Below, in pieces: positions 1-9,621 of a DNA stretch of 64,000 nucleotides. Positions within the stretch are counted from its first letter, which is position 1; each line of letters begins with the position of its first letter. This stretch comes from an uncultured Blastocatellia bacterium (lineage in GTDB: Bacteria; Acidobacteriota; Blastocatellia; Pyrinomonadales; Pyrinomonadaceae): assembly GCA_946480785.1 (NCBI GenBank), contig CAMLLD010000002.1, positions 1 through 64,000 of the forward strand, written 5' to 3'. The notes beneath the pieces were generated by a model. The model was not told the origin of the DNA and ran no database searches. It saw only the letters and a list, made by a program, of their open reading frames with translations. A program made the position numbers and the translations under genes.

Positions 1-771
1 GGCCTGCTCGTAGCCGGACTTGGTCTCAAGTTCAGGAATCATCTTTCGAGAATTGTCATTCGTCATTGCACGTTCGTTCCGGGCTGGTCGCTTGGCCATG
101 ATTGCGAGCCTAAAAACGAGATGGCAGCAAGCCTGGAGCTGATCGATACAAGCGCTCAGTTGAGCATTGAGCACAGCATTATCGGGACCGTCCTCGTCGA
201 TCAGGACGAAGTGATGACGGATCCCCTGCGTCTCAGAATTGTGGATAGCATTCTGGACGCGACCCGGTTTGACTATGAAGCCCTTGGCGTCAGCGGACCA
301 CGAAGAGCTGTGGCCCATGTGTTATTGACAGTCGTGCGCACTACCGTCCTAGGCCAGATCAATACTCACGCGATCGAGCTGGCCGAGAATTCGATCTTCA
401 TGGGCCGGGTAAAAGTGGCGCGCAGTCAATTGGGCTGCATGCGCTTTTGCTACGTAACTTCGGACTCGCGCACGCCGCGCCGGTACAACTGCCAACCGGA
501 TGTCGTAACGGCCAATATCAAAGATCCCGATCAAAAAGCGCTGGCAGAGATGCGCGTGCGTCCCCGCTTTAACAGCCTGCGTTACGGGAGGCCAACCTAT
601 TGTCAACTCTCTAACTCGTGCGCCGCAGAGATTACTCGCGGCGCCGAAGACGAATCAGAAATGGGAGTCTTCCACGATCTGTTTCAGCCGCAGCGCGAAG
701 CCAACCTGCGCACGCGGCTGGACGAGTTTACTCCCGCCGGGATCAATGCCGGCATCATCCTTGCGAATTGA
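1..771 (+). CDS. Beta-helix-like protein, C-terminal part (5' end outside window)
   Basis: The reading frame is open from base 1, so this is the C-terminal end of a longer protein; the first in-frame ATG at 121 is not a convincing start. The visible part begins with short repeating strands of the IRHCTFVPGWSL kind, alternating with IVDSILDA and IELAENSIF-type rungs, as in right-handed beta-helix proteins. It ends in a region rich in Phe, Arg and Gln (FHDLFQPQREANLRTRLDEF). I recall this tail as strongly conserved in uncharacterised proteins encoded beside DUF6519 proteins and phage-tail-like baseplate genes. The stop is 9 bases before the next gene, so the two are probably co-transcribed. A structural or surface role is a guess; no catalytic motif is visible. 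Confidence 0.6.
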   Translation, partial: GLLVAGLGLKFRNHLSRIVIRHCTFVPGWSLGHDCEPKNEMAASLELIDTSAQLSIEHSIIGTVLVDQDEVMTDPLRLRIVDSILDATRFDYEALGVSGPRRAVAHVLLTVVRTTVLGQINTHAIELAENSIFMGRVKVARSQLGCMRFCYVTSDSRTPRRYNCQPDVVTANIKDPDQKALAEMRVRPRFNSLRYGRPTYCQLSNSCAAEITRGAEDESEMGVFHDLFQPQREANLRTRLDEFTPAGINAGIILAN

Positions 772-780
772 GGAGCGAGC

Positions 781-2406
781 ATGAAAGGCGATTATTCAAA
801 GGACAGCTACGATCCAGCTAAACATTTTACTCGCGTGCTGATGCAACAGGGTCGAGTTCAACTGGATTCCGACTGGAATGAACAGACGTCGATCCTCTTA
901 CATTACCTTCAAAGCCTCGCCCGCGATCTGATTGGCCCGCACGGCGGTCCGAAAGAGTCGCCTGGTTTTGCGATCAGCATCCTCGTAGATGACACGTCGT
1001 TGAACGTAAAGGATCTGGAAATTGGACGAGGCCGGTATTATGTTGACGGTATCCTATGTGAAACGGATGACCTCGAGGCTACCCCTCCTCTAAGTTATTT
1101 CTCACAGCCTTTTCTTCCACGCGATCGCCAGAAACCTGAAGACAAACTCCCCGACTTGCCGCTGCTGGTCTATCTTGATGTTTGGGAACGTCACATCTGC
1201 GCGTTGGAAGATGACAGTATTCGAGAAGTTGCACTGGGTGGACCAGACACTGCTGCCCGAGCAAAAATCGTCTGGCAGGTGAAGCTGGTTAAGTTGGAGG
1301 GTTCGACTGTTGATCTGACCTGCGCTAACTTTGAAGAAACAACCTTCTGGAAAGACCTGAGGAATTCCTTACAACCTGCCGAGCGGGGGTTTTTGAAAGC
1401 GCGGGCTCAATTACCTGAGGATTCAGATAACGTTTGTATTGTGGCACCCGAGGCGCGCTATCGAGGCGCTGAAAATCAACTTTACCGCGTCGAGATTCAT
1501 CGTGGTGGCGAACTGGGCAATGCTACTTTCGTATACTCACGAGAAAATGGCGCGGTAAGTTTTGCGATTAAAAATTTTAGTGATCGCAGAATCACGCTCG
1601 AGAACCTTGGCCGGGATGATCGCTTTGGGCTCGAAGTCGGTGATTGGGTGGAAGTAGTCGACGAACGCTACACGTTGCGCAGCGAGCCCGCGCCGTTGCT
1701 GAGAGTCGAAGATATTGAACCCACCAGGATCGAAGTCACGCTCAGTGCCCCTTCTCCGATACAGGGAGCGGTTGATCGTGCGTTGCTGCGGCGTTGGGAT
1801 CACCAGGCAGGGGTGCCGGCCTCAGGGGGACTGGAACTTCAGGACGGTGCAGCGCTGGTCAGAGAAGGCGTCTGGCTCAATCTTGAGGATGGAATTCAGA
1901 TCCAATTTCAACCGGGCGGGAAATATCGCGCAGGTGATTACTGGTTGATTCCGGCGCGTACGGAGACCGGCGATGTCGAATGGCCCGGTCTGGCCGACAA
2001 TCCGGAAGCGCTGCCACCTCACGGGGTCGAGCACCACTATGCTCCACTAGCCTTGGTCTTCAAGAACAACGGTCCCGCCAAACAATCCTTTGCAACGACC
2101 GATCTTCGGCATCACTTTGGACCGGCCGCGCAATGCTGTCCAACGTTGACTCTTGACCATCCGACTACGTCACCCCGGAATAGCAAGATCCCATTTGCAG
2201 TACTTGTCCAGCCGCAGCCTGCTGGAGCTCTGACCTTTAAATGGGAAGTTACCGGAGGAACCTTTGCTCCCGGATCGAAACCAAGTGAGATCACGGTCAC
2301 CGCTGATAGCGCTGCTGACGCGGTTCAGGCAACAGTTACCATCACCGGGCTTTCGCCTTTCTGTCCCAACACAGCGCAGGGCATATGTCGGATCTTGCCT
2401 TTGTAA
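781..2406 (+). CDS. DUF6519 domain-containing protein
   Basis: 541 residues. The N-terminus (MKGDYSKDSYDPAKHFTRVL, then MQQGRVQLDSDWNEQ) is the hallmark of the DUF6519 family, whose function is unknown. I recall members from contractile tail or extracellular injection loci. The middle holds mixed strand-rich sequence. The last 80 or so residues (from about 460) look like an Ig/PKD-type beta sandwich (LTFKWEVTGGTF ... ITVTADS). There is no signal peptide. It follows the beta-helix gene by 9 bases with an AGGAG-like ribosome site (GAGGAGCGAGC) just upstream of the ATG. The genes that would confirm a tail-like system would lie left of this window. Confidence 0.75.
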   Translation: MKGDYSKDSYDPAKHFTRVLMQQGRVQLDSDWNEQTSILLHYLQSLARDLIGPHGGPKESPGFAISILVDDTSLNVKDLEIGRGRYYVDGILCETDDLEATPPLSYFSQPFLPRDRQKPEDKLPDLPLLVYLDVWERHICALEDDSIREVALGGPDTAARAKIVWQVKLVKLEGSTVDLTCANFEETTFWKDLRNSLQPAERGFLKARAQLPEDSDNVCIVAPEARYRGAENQLYRVEIHRGGELGNATFVYSRENGAVSFAIKNFSDRRITLENLGRDDRFGLEVGDWVEVVDERYTLRSEPAPLLRVEDIEPTRIEVTLSAPSPIQGAVDRALLRRWDHQAGVPASGGLELQDGAALVREGVWLNLEDGIQIQFQPGGKYRAGDYWLIPARTETGDVEWPGLADNPEALPPHGVEHHYAPLALVFKNNGPAKQSFATTDLRHHFGPAAQCCPTLTLDHPTTSPRNSKIPFAVLVQPQPAGALTFKWEVTGGTFAPGSKPSEITVTADSAADAVQATVTITGLSPFCPNTAQGICRILPL

Positions 2407-2620
2407 GCCTCCTTAAACACCGCCTTGAAACTAGAGGTTTCCGGCGAGTATGACGCGAGGAGGCCTCAATGCGGAAGGGGCCATTAACGCACCGGCAATC
2501 GTGCTGCGCTGACTGTACCGTCGTGCCGCCGCTTTGGATCCCACCGACTCGCTGTAATCTGAGCCATGATTATTGGTGAACAACAGGGTGAGATGATTAA
2601 GCAGTGAAGGTGCAACGGAA
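2407..2620. other. Convergent intergenic region
   Basis: This 214-base gap lies between the converging DUF6519 gene (+) and the TPR gene (-), so both transcripts should end here. A GCCTCC near 2408 and a GGAGGC near 2459 could pair, but the loop is long and no T-run follows. I see no convincing terminator and no gene. Confidence 0.4.
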
Positions 2621-5281
2621 TTACGTGATCCATTGGTTCGTTAATCGAACCGCACGCCATTTACCGTCAACCTTCTCGAGCACGACCGTGGCGCCTGAAT
2701 AACCGATCGTGACGTTGGCATTCGCTTTCGTCCGCTCTGCATTGACGAATTCGATTTGCGTCACGTGCGGATACGTCTCCAGTTCCCAGCCGCCCCAGTG
2801 GCCCGGTCTCGCCTCGAAGAACCGCTCGAATAGAGAAAGGATCTGCATCGAATCGCCGACTGGCTGATTCGGTGTTTCCATTACCTGGGTCCATGCGCGC
2901 CGCTTCGTTCCACCAATCGTCGGCAACAGCCGCCCCAAAAGCGCTAGCTCATCCGACTTGAGTAACAGCACGTGATCGAGATCCGGGAATCTCTGATACA
3001 CGGTGTGCCGAGCCATCTGGCCGTCCGGAGTCTTCACACGGACGTCGGCACGCACGAGGATGAAGCGAGGCAGTGCCGTCGGAAAGTTGAAGGCATTCCA
3101 ACCGCTGCCGCTGTAGACCGACAAATCACCGAGCGGCCGAAACACTACTTGCCGAATCTCCGCGACGTCAGCGTCGATACTCGATATAGGCGGTTGCCGG
3201 GTGAGATCACGCTGCGTTGTTAGCCACGCGTCTAATGTCTTCTCCAGCAGTGTTTCAGCTTCGCTCGATTGTCCTTGTGTCAGCTTCAGCGCGGCCTCTG
3301 CCACCGCAGCGGTGGCTACGAAAGAATCAAACGGCTCCTTAGTGATCGCGTCCAAAGCAACTAAAGCTTTCGCCGGATCGTAATGCGCGCCTTCCACGGC
3401 AGCGAGATCGAGAGCTGACTCGAGTTGCGCGCGGTGGAGTAGTGACCGCGCCTCAGTCAGCGCCGGCGATCCGGGTTTCTGCTTGAGGAACGTAGTCAGC
3501 GTAGCAATCGCGTCGGTGAATTGGTTCTGATCGAGCTGCCAGCGTCCGCGCGCCAGCGCGCGACCGCCCGATTGGCGGAGTTCATGATCGAGAGTGGCCA
3601 CGCGTGCGGCGAGATCGTCACGAGTGACGCGTAGCGTGTCAACAAACGGTCCGGTGAACACGGTCGACAGCGGCGCCTGAGGCGAACGGATCGAATACTC
3701 AAATCCGTAGTCAGCGTCCCAACCATTCAGCGCAGCCTTGGCGGCAGACAGCGAATCTTCGAATCGGTCTTGCGCAGCGAGCGTGCGTGAGGCAAATGCT
3801 CCGCCGAGCACGCGGGCGTACGCGTCATTAGCGAATGAGCTGGCGGCCTGGTGGTAAGCAACAGAAGCTTTGGGCCAATCTTTCATCTGTTCGTAGCACT
3901 CGCCAGTGCGCAGCGCAGCGATCGGCGACCATGAACTCGACGGATACCGCGAGACGAATTTCTGATACTCCGGCAGCGCCCGAGCGTAATCGCGCTGGTA
4001 GTAATCAAACGCAGCCGCGAACGCGAGCGCGTGCCGAGATGCCTCGCCGCGATTCGCCGACACCAACTTCGTCAGTGTCGTGCGTGCTTTAGCCGCCATG
4101 GATGCCCGATCCGCTTCAGGGCCGGCAGACGACTGGCGCAGGTAGAACTGCGCGCGGAAGAGTTGTACGGAAGCCGGATCTGATGCGGTCTTTTCAAGAT
4201 CGTCGAGGAACCGTTCGAGGCCTCCGATCCGGTCGCCCTTCAATTCGAACAAGTTGCCCATCCTGCTGGCGATAACGTAGCCGAGACTGTTTTCAATCGA
4301 TAGCAAGGCGTCCGGCATTTGCAGATGCGTGCGTACGAAGTCAGCGTATGTCTCGATGGACCGATCAATGTTCCCCGGTGAATATCGCGGTGGAGGCGTA
4401 TCCGACACGAAGAAGTTGATCAATAACTCAGGCGCCTTTTCCACCCATTCGCTCCGCGGGAACTTGCCACTCTCCAATTCCTTAACAATGGCCGCTATGC
4501 GCAACAGACGCTCCGTCGGATCCGAGCCGCGTCGCTCGATGCCGGTTATCGGGACATTGACGTGGAGTTGGAAGCCTTCCTGGAGGAGCGCCTTGGCGCC
4601 CGCATTCGTGCCGGGATGGTCCTTCGCAAACTGATCCAGATCGGCGATCTGTTTCAGCATCTGCCTGGGATCGGACATGAGCTGGTCAACCTGCGTGAGT
4701 AGTGCCGCCTCGGTGCCGTCGTAATCTCGGAGAAACTGCGTCAGCCGCTCGGGTCCGTTCTGGCTGCGGCCGCGATCAAGCGAAGCGTCGATCCGTAAAA
4801 ATTCCAATGCCAGCCGCGCAGCGTCTTCACGTGGTACCTGCGCAATGCGCGCACGCGCAGGTTCGAGCAGTTGCCGGATCGTTTCCGTATACGAGCGGGT
4901 TCCATCCTGCTGAAAGCTGAATAGGTTCTGGTTAAGCGCCTGCAGTGCCGCGATCGTTTGCTGGGCATCGGCTGTTTCGAGTAGTCGTTTCAGTACCAAC
5001 AAGGCATCGCCACGCCGTTCAGCCGCGACTAGCCGCCTGAAAGTGTCAACAGACGCGGAGTTCTGCGCGAGAAGTCGCTTGCCCTCTTTGGCGTCTGCGC
5101 CCTGGCGCAAGTACCACACAAACACTTGGTCGAATGAGGGGAAGTCGACCCACGGATCCGATTTCGACGACTGCCCGCGGAGCGAGGGCACACTGAGAAC
5201 CGTAAGGAATAAAGCGCCGACGATCTTGACCGGGCAGACTACCGTCATTCCTAAAAGAGATCTCGCAATCTTTTTACCCAA
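2621..5281 (-). CDS. Exported TPR-repeat protein of unknown function
   Basis: 886 residues. The N-terminus has positive charges followed by a hydrophobic stretch (VKIVGALFLTVLSVPSLRGQ), consistent with a signal peptide and an extracytoplasmic location. Most of the protein is alpha-helical with tetratricopeptide-like repeats, for example around residues 380-560 (YYQRDYARALPEYQKFVSRYP and ALRTGECYEQMKDWPKASVA). The last 100 or so residues (FFEARPGHWGGWELETYPHV ... GYSGATVVLEKVDGKWRAV) resemble an NTF2/DUF4440-like cone fold. Translation starts 2 bases after the stop of the upstream permease, so the two are almost certainly one transcript. No enzyme motif is visible. A scaffold or assembly role beside the permease is inference. 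Confidence 0.6.
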   Translation of the reverse strand: MGKKIARSLLGMTVVCPVKIVGALFLTVLSVPSLRGQSSKSDPWVDFPSFDQVFVWYLRQGADAKEGKRLLAQNSASVDTFRRLVAAERRGDALLVLKRLLETADAQQTIAALQALNQNLFSFQQDGTRSYTETIRQLLEPARARIAQVPREDAARLALEFLRIDASLDRGRSQNGPERLTQFLRDYDGTEAALLTQVDQLMSDPRQMLKQIADLDQFAKDHPGTNAGAKALLQEGFQLHVNVPITGIERRGSDPTERLLRIAAIVKELESGKFPRSEWVEKAPELLINFFVSDTPPPRYSPGNIDRSIETYADFVRTHLQMPDALLSIENSLGYVIASRMGNLFELKGDRIGGLERFLDDLEKTASDPASVQLFRAQFYLRQSSAGPEADRASMAAKARTTLTKLVSANRGEASRHALAFAAAFDYYQRDYARALPEYQKFVSRYPSSSWSPIAALRTGECYEQMKDWPKASVAYHQAASSFANDAYARVLGGAFASRTLAAQDRFEDSLSAAKAALNGWDADYGFEYSIRSPQAPLSTVFTGPFVDTLRVTRDDLAARVATLDHELRQSGGRALARGRWQLDQNQFTDAIATLTTFLKQKPGSPALTEARSLLHRAQLESALDLAAVEGAHYDPAKALVALDAITKEPFDSFVATAAVAEAALKLTQGQSSEAETLLEKTLDAWLTTQRDLTRQPPISSIDADVAEIRQVVFRPLGDLSVYSGSGWNAFNFPTALPRFILVRADVRVKTPDGQMARHTVYQRFPDLDHVLLLKSDELALLGRLLPTIGGTKRRAWTQVMETPNQPVGDSMQILSLFERFFEARPGHWGGWELETYPHVTQIEFVNAERTKANANVTIGYSGATVVLEKVDGKWRAVRLTNQWIT

Positions 5282-5283
5282 CC

Positions 5284-7710
5284 CTACTCGTATCGCAACG
5301 CGATCATTGGATCCACTTTTGTCGCGCGGCGCGCGGGGATGTAGCTCGCTAACGCGGCAACGCAGATGAGCAGTAGCGAGATCAGCGTGAACGTTATGGG
5401 GTCGGTCGCGGTGACACCAAACAGTAATGTCGACATCAGGCGAGTTAACGCGAAAGCAGCGATCAGGCCGATTGCGATACCGATGAGCACCAGCTTCATG
5501 CCGTATCCGAGGGCGAGTTTCAGCACAGCCGCAGTCTGTGCCCCGAGCGCCATGCGAATTCCAATCTCGCGTGTCCGCTGGGCCACCGAATAGCTCATCA
5601 CGCCATATATCCCAACCGCCGCAAGGAACAGCGCGACGCCCGCGAAGATCGCCAACAACACCATGCTGAAACGTTGTTGCGCAATTGAGTCCGCAAGGAT
5701 CGTCTCCATCGTCTGAACATTCGATACCGGCTGGTCCTTATCAATCTCCCAAACTGCGTTTCTAATCGTCGCCGCCATACTGGCCGGATCGACGTCAGTC
5801 TTGACGACCAGATCTCGCGAATCAAAGAACCCGACTTGCAGGTAGGTCAGGTAGGCTTGCGGTTTTGGATCCGCAGTCAGCCGCATTTGCCGCACGTCCT
5901 TGACCACGCCAACAATATTGAACCAACGCGGACCAGATTCAATTTCTCCAATGCCAAAGCGTTTCCCGACAGGATCTTCGTTAGGCCAGAAAGTACGCGC
6001 CATCGTCTCACTAATCACTGCCACTCTCGGCGTTGTATCTATATCTTGATCGCTCAATTTTCTTCCATTCAAAAGCGGAATGGTCATCGTGTCGAAATAA
6101 CCGGGACTGACAATTCTAATAACAACTGTAGGCTGCTGCGCGGGCGGCAGCTCCGGCCTGCCCTGGATGCGAACTGCCATTTCGTTGCCCTGGTGATACA
6201 GCGGAAGATTTGTAGTAATCGCCGCGGATCTAACTCCCGCCAGCGACTGCACGCGCTGCAGCACATCGTTGTAAAACGCAATGCGACGCGGCCGATCTAA
6301 ATATTTCGACATCGGCATCACGATCCTCATCGTCAACAGATGGTCAGAGCGAAATCCGGGATCCACATTTCGCAGCCGCACAAAACTGTTTATGAGTAGA
6401 CCCGCTCCAATCAGAAGCACTAAAGAAGTGGCGACCTCTGCCGTCACCAGCACACTACGAAGACGTTTGCCACTGCCGCCCGTGGCTGCGTCACGCCCAC
6501 CTTCTTTCAACGTCTCATTTTGCTTAACGCGAAACGCCTGGAGCGCCGGCGCCAAACCAAAAATCACACCGGTTGCGACTGAAACAATGACTGTGAAACC
6601 AAGCACCTTCAGATCGATCGAGATCTCACGCGCCTGAAGAATGTCTTCAGGAATGAAGGTTCGTAATAAAACCAGGCCGGTGTACGCGAGCACCAAGCCT
6701 ATAACTCCACCCAACACTGACAGCACAATACTCTCGGTCAAAAACTGCCGGATCAATCGCATTCGTCGCGCACCTAACGCGACTCGCACCGCAATCTCTT
6801 TTTGCCGCACCGCAGCACGCGCCAGTAACAGATTCGCGACGTTGGCACACGCGATCAAAAGCACAAGCCCGACTGCGCCAAGTAAAATCAACAGGGCCGG
6901 TTTGATGTTACCCACTAACTGCTCGCGTAATGACGTGACTGCGGCGCCGACATCCTTGTTCGTTTCCGGATATTGCTGCTGCAAACGAGTTGCGATCGTG
7001 CTCATCTCCGCCTGCGCTTGCGCCAACGTTACGCCAGGCTTGAGTCTCGCAACGACCTGAAGATTATGAAGCTCCCGGTCCGCAGCTTCTTCCGCACTGA
7101 ACGCGATAGGCACCCAGATCTGATTGTCGTTTGTCGGAAACTGAAACCGTGCCGGCATGACGCCCATGACGACGTAGCTTTGGTCGTTGAGAGTTATCGG
7201 CTTGCCGACGATGCTCGGATCGCCGCCGAAACGGCGTTGCCACAATCCGTAACTCAAGAGCACCACACGCTGTGAACCCGGTTGGTCTTCGGCAGCGGTA
7301 AACACGCGGCCGAGCTGCGGCTCAACTCCGAGCAGCGGAAACAGGCTGGCCGAAACACGCACGCCATCGAGTCGCTCAGGATCGCCGGCGCCAGTCAAGT
7401 TGTAACTCTCTTCGTTGATGGCGGCCATGCCTTCGAAGACCTGGTTCTGATTACGCCAATCGATGAAGTTGGCTGCGGTGGGAGTGTCGCGCGGACGGCC
7501 GGTCTTGGTTGCATCCTCCCAAACCATCACGAGCCGTTCCGGATCTTTGTAAGGCAGCGGCCGCAGTAACACGGCATTTACAACACTGAAGATTGCGGTG
7601 TTCGCGCCGATGCCCAACGCCAAAGCAACAACGGTAACGATAGTGAAGCCGGGATTCTTCAGCAGCAGCCGAAGCGCAAAACGCAGGTCATGAAGGAAAT
7701 CAGCCAGCAA
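5284..7710 (-). CDS. ADOP-type FtsX/MacB family permease
   Basis: 808 residues, the usual size for duplicated orphan permeases. The N-terminus (FLHDLRFALRLLLKNPGFT, then a membrane helix containing ALGIGANTAIFSVVNAVLL) is the family signature. It is followed by a periplasmic MacB_PCD domain (about 60-250), three membrane helices of the first FtsX domain (about 275-400), a second membrane-anchored periplasmic domain (about 430-670) and a C-terminal FtsX domain (about 690-800, ending ...YIPARRATKVDPMIALRYE). No ATPase gene is adjacent, which is typical of this orphan class, abundant in Acidobacteriota. It lies 39 bases downstream of the radical SAM gene on the same strand and could be the tail of the NRPS transcript. 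A role in export or self-protection is only a possibility. Confidence 0.85.
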   Translation of the reverse strand: MLADFLHDLRFALRLLLKNPGFTIVTVVALALGIGANTAIFSVVNAVLLRPLPYKDPERLVMVWEDATKTGRPRDTPTAANFIDWRNQNQVFEGMAAINEESYNLTGAGDPERLDGVRVSASLFPLLGVEPQLGRVFTAAEDQPGSQRVVLLSYGLWQRRFGGDPSIVGKPITLNDQSYVVMGVMPARFQFPTNDNQIWVPIAFSAEEAADRELHNLQVVARLKPGVTLAQAQAEMSTIATRLQQQYPETNKDVGAAVTSLREQLVGNIKPALLILLGAVGLVLLIACANVANLLLARAAVRQKEIAVRVALGARRMRLIRQFLTESIVLSVLGGVIGLVLAYTGLVLLRTFIPEDILQAREISIDLKVLGFTVIVSVATGVIFGLAPALQAFRVKQNETLKEGGRDAATGGSGKRLRSVLVTAEVATSLVLLIGAGLLINSFVRLRNVDPGFRSDHLLTMRIVMPMSKYLDRPRRIAFYNDVLQRVQSLAGVRSAAITTNLPLYHQGNEMAVRIQGRPELPPAQQPTVVIRIVSPGYFDTMTIPLLNGRKLSDQDIDTTPRVAVISETMARTFWPNEDPVGKRFGIGEIESGPRWFNIVGVVKDVRQMRLTADPKPQAYLTYLQVGFFDSRDLVVKTDVDPASMAATIRNAVWEIDKDQPVSNVQTMETILADSIAQQRFSMVLLAIFAGVALFLAAVGIYGVMSYSVAQRTREIGIRMALGAQTAAVLKLALGYGMKLVLIGIAIGLIAAFALTRLMSTLLFGVTATDPITFTLISLLLICVAALASYIPARRATKVDPMIALRYE

Positions 7711-7749
7711 GTTGGACCTCCCCGAGTGTTCGATTATTTGAGCGCCATT

Positions 7750-9603
7750 CTAACGCTCGCCCTTGTCAATAACGAGGCTGAAGAAGCGTTCGTTTTCCTC
7801 GAATACTAATCCCTTCTCCGTGAAGAACGCGAGCGTTTGTTTGGCATCGAAGCCTTCAACATCACGAAATTCTCTGGCCAGATCGACAATGTCTCGTGGC
7901 TTAACGGCCAGGTATCTCAGCGCCCTGGTACTGTTTGCGCCCAGAGGATATTCATCAACTTCATTCGAGCGCGAGTCGTGAACCACACTTTGATTTCCCT
8001 TCTGGCGCAGAAAGAGTTTCGGACGGACGCGATCGCTCTCCCAACATTCTATCCAGCGATCGACCTTCTCTCTGATCTTCATTATCCACTGAGACATTGT
8101 CTGAGCGTATTCGCTGTAAATGTGCAGGTCACTGAAATAGTAAGCGAGGTTATCGAGCGCGTCCTCCGGAAATGGATAGATCAAGGGATAGTAATCCAGT
8201 GGGTGCAAATCCAATCCGTATTCTTCAGCCTTCACGAAGTAAGGGCTATATCGATCAAAGCGTACCGGGTAGACGCCACTTGGCGGAAACAAATGAACCA
8301 ACAGTGGCAGGTCGTTAATGTACTTTTCGTAGACCGGCGCCCCCTCACCGGGAAAGCCGATGAGCAGGTTCCAGGCCGGCGCAATGTCATACATCGAACA
8401 GAATTTGAGCAACGCGAGGTTTCGAAAGGCCGAAGTTCCCTTTTTCATCAACTTCAAGGTTGAAGTAGCTAATGATTCGATTCCCGGTTGAATCTGTTTG
8501 ACTCGTGCTTTCGCGAGAACTTGCACGTCGATCTCGGTTAGGTCAGCTTTGACTTCATAGAATATCTCGACGTTTTCGGGCGTCCGCACGAAAGGCAAGA
8601 CGTCCTTGAGATATTCTTTCGGGAGAATATTATCGACGGCTTCCAGACGCGATACTCTCGGGGCGTACGTGAAGAGTGAATCAAACTGCTTGAGGGCCAA
8701 CTCGGGAGTCATCGCTCGATAACCCATCGTCGTTCCGTTCAAGCCACAAAACGTACAGTGGGCGCGTTCACCCCACCAGCAACCACGTGACGTCTCAAAC
8801 AACAAAACGGGATCGAGCTGACCCTTCGGGAAGTTTGTTGAGACCATGTTAACGAATGGTCCATAATCAAGGTGTATCGGAACGTCAATGCTCAGCTCTT
8901 CACCAATAGCTTCCGGTCCTGAGTGGAACAGGTAATTCTTTTTCGTGAAGACTCCTTTTATCGAACCACACTTCCACGCCTCCTGGGCCAACTGGTGCTC
9001 CACAAACTCCGGAAAACTTTTAAGCCCCGGACCGGAAAACACATAATCAATCGCGTCGACATAGCGAACGATCACCTGACCCATCGGCGATTCGCAGTTA
9101 GCGCCGCCGATGATTATGGTGATGTTTTTATTTTTATCTTTGATCTTTTTGGCGAGTGAGAACGACGCCACATTCTGCATGAACATTGACGTGAATCCCA
9201 CGAGCTCACTTTGATCGAGACTGTATTTCGCGATCAGGCTCTCGAGAAAACTATTCAATCCGCTGCGCTTTTCCAGGACCAACTCCCTGAGCTGGTTCAT
9301 CTGCTCTGTGTAAAACGGAAAGTACCGCGAGAGGTAGACACTGGCGTTGTCAGGTAAGTCAGGAAAGGCGGTCTGTCGAAAGAGCCAGTCTCCCAGGCCG
9401 GAGTTCTGCGACTCTTTCGAATTGACTATGAGGTCGTACAGATCCAACCCGAGATAGTTGGCAAAATCGTGATTCAAGTAGAGCAGCTTAACTGAGACCT
9501 GCTCGGTGAACTGGCTTTCCACGACTGCTTTCAACTGTGTCAGAGCAATTGAAGGTAGCGACAGATTAGCAAACGGCATGTTGATGAGGATGATTTTGTA
9601 CAT
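7750..9603 (-). CDS. RiPP-maturation-type radical SAM enzyme (B12-binding-like N-terminus)
   Basis: 617 residues. Residues 1-240 resemble a cobalamin-binding Rossmann region (starting YKIILINMPFANLSLPS, with IIIGGANCES near 165). The radical SAM cluster motif is C275-x7-C283-x2-C286 (CWWGERAHCTFCGLNG), not the usual CX3CX2C. This spacing and the CWWG...CTFCG sequence are what I know from the 'RiPP maturation radical SAM protein 1' C-methyltransferase family (TIGR03975 type). A TIM-barrel follows (DNILPKEYL, PGIESLATSTLKLMKKGT, LLIGFPGE), then a C-terminal domain of about 150 residues. It is the last clear member of the NRPS gene train, 18 bases after the SDR. No RiPP precursor is visible, so it may C-methylate the nonribosomal peptide; this is inference. 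Confidence 0.8.
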   Translation of the reverse strand: MYKIILINMPFANLSLPSIALTQLKAVVESQFTEQVSVKLLYLNHDFANYLGLDLYDLIVNSKESQNSGLGDWLFRQTAFPDLPDNASVYLSRYFPFYTEQMNQLRELVLEKRSGLNSFLESLIAKYSLDQSELVGFTSMFMQNVASFSLAKKIKDKNKNITIIIGGANCESPMGQVIVRYVDAIDYVFSGPGLKSFPEFVEHQLAQEAWKCGSIKGVFTKKNYLFHSGPEAIGEELSIDVPIHLDYGPFVNMVSTNFPKGQLDPVLLFETSRGCWWGERAHCTFCGLNGTTMGYRAMTPELALKQFDSLFTYAPRVSRLEAVDNILPKEYLKDVLPFVRTPENVEIFYEVKADLTEIDVQVLAKARVKQIQPGIESLATSTLKLMKKGTSAFRNLALLKFCSMYDIAPAWNLLIGFPGEGAPVYEKYINDLPLLVHLFPPSGVYPVRFDRYSPYFVKAEEYGLDLHPLDYYPLIYPFPEDALDNLAYYFSDLHIYSEYAQTMSQWIMKIREKVDRWIECWESDRVRPKLFLRQKGNQSVVHDSRSNEVDEYPLGANSTRALRYLAVKPRDIVDLAREFRDVEGFDAKQTLAFFTEKGLVFEENERFFSLVIDKGER

Positions 9604-9621
9604 AACGCTTCCTTAGTAAGG

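Noticed and set aside
7750..9603. RiPP cluster with a hidden precursor peptide
   Set aside because: No short ORF with leader/core character or ribosome site was seen in the tight spacing around the gene; all flanking genes belong to the NRPS train.
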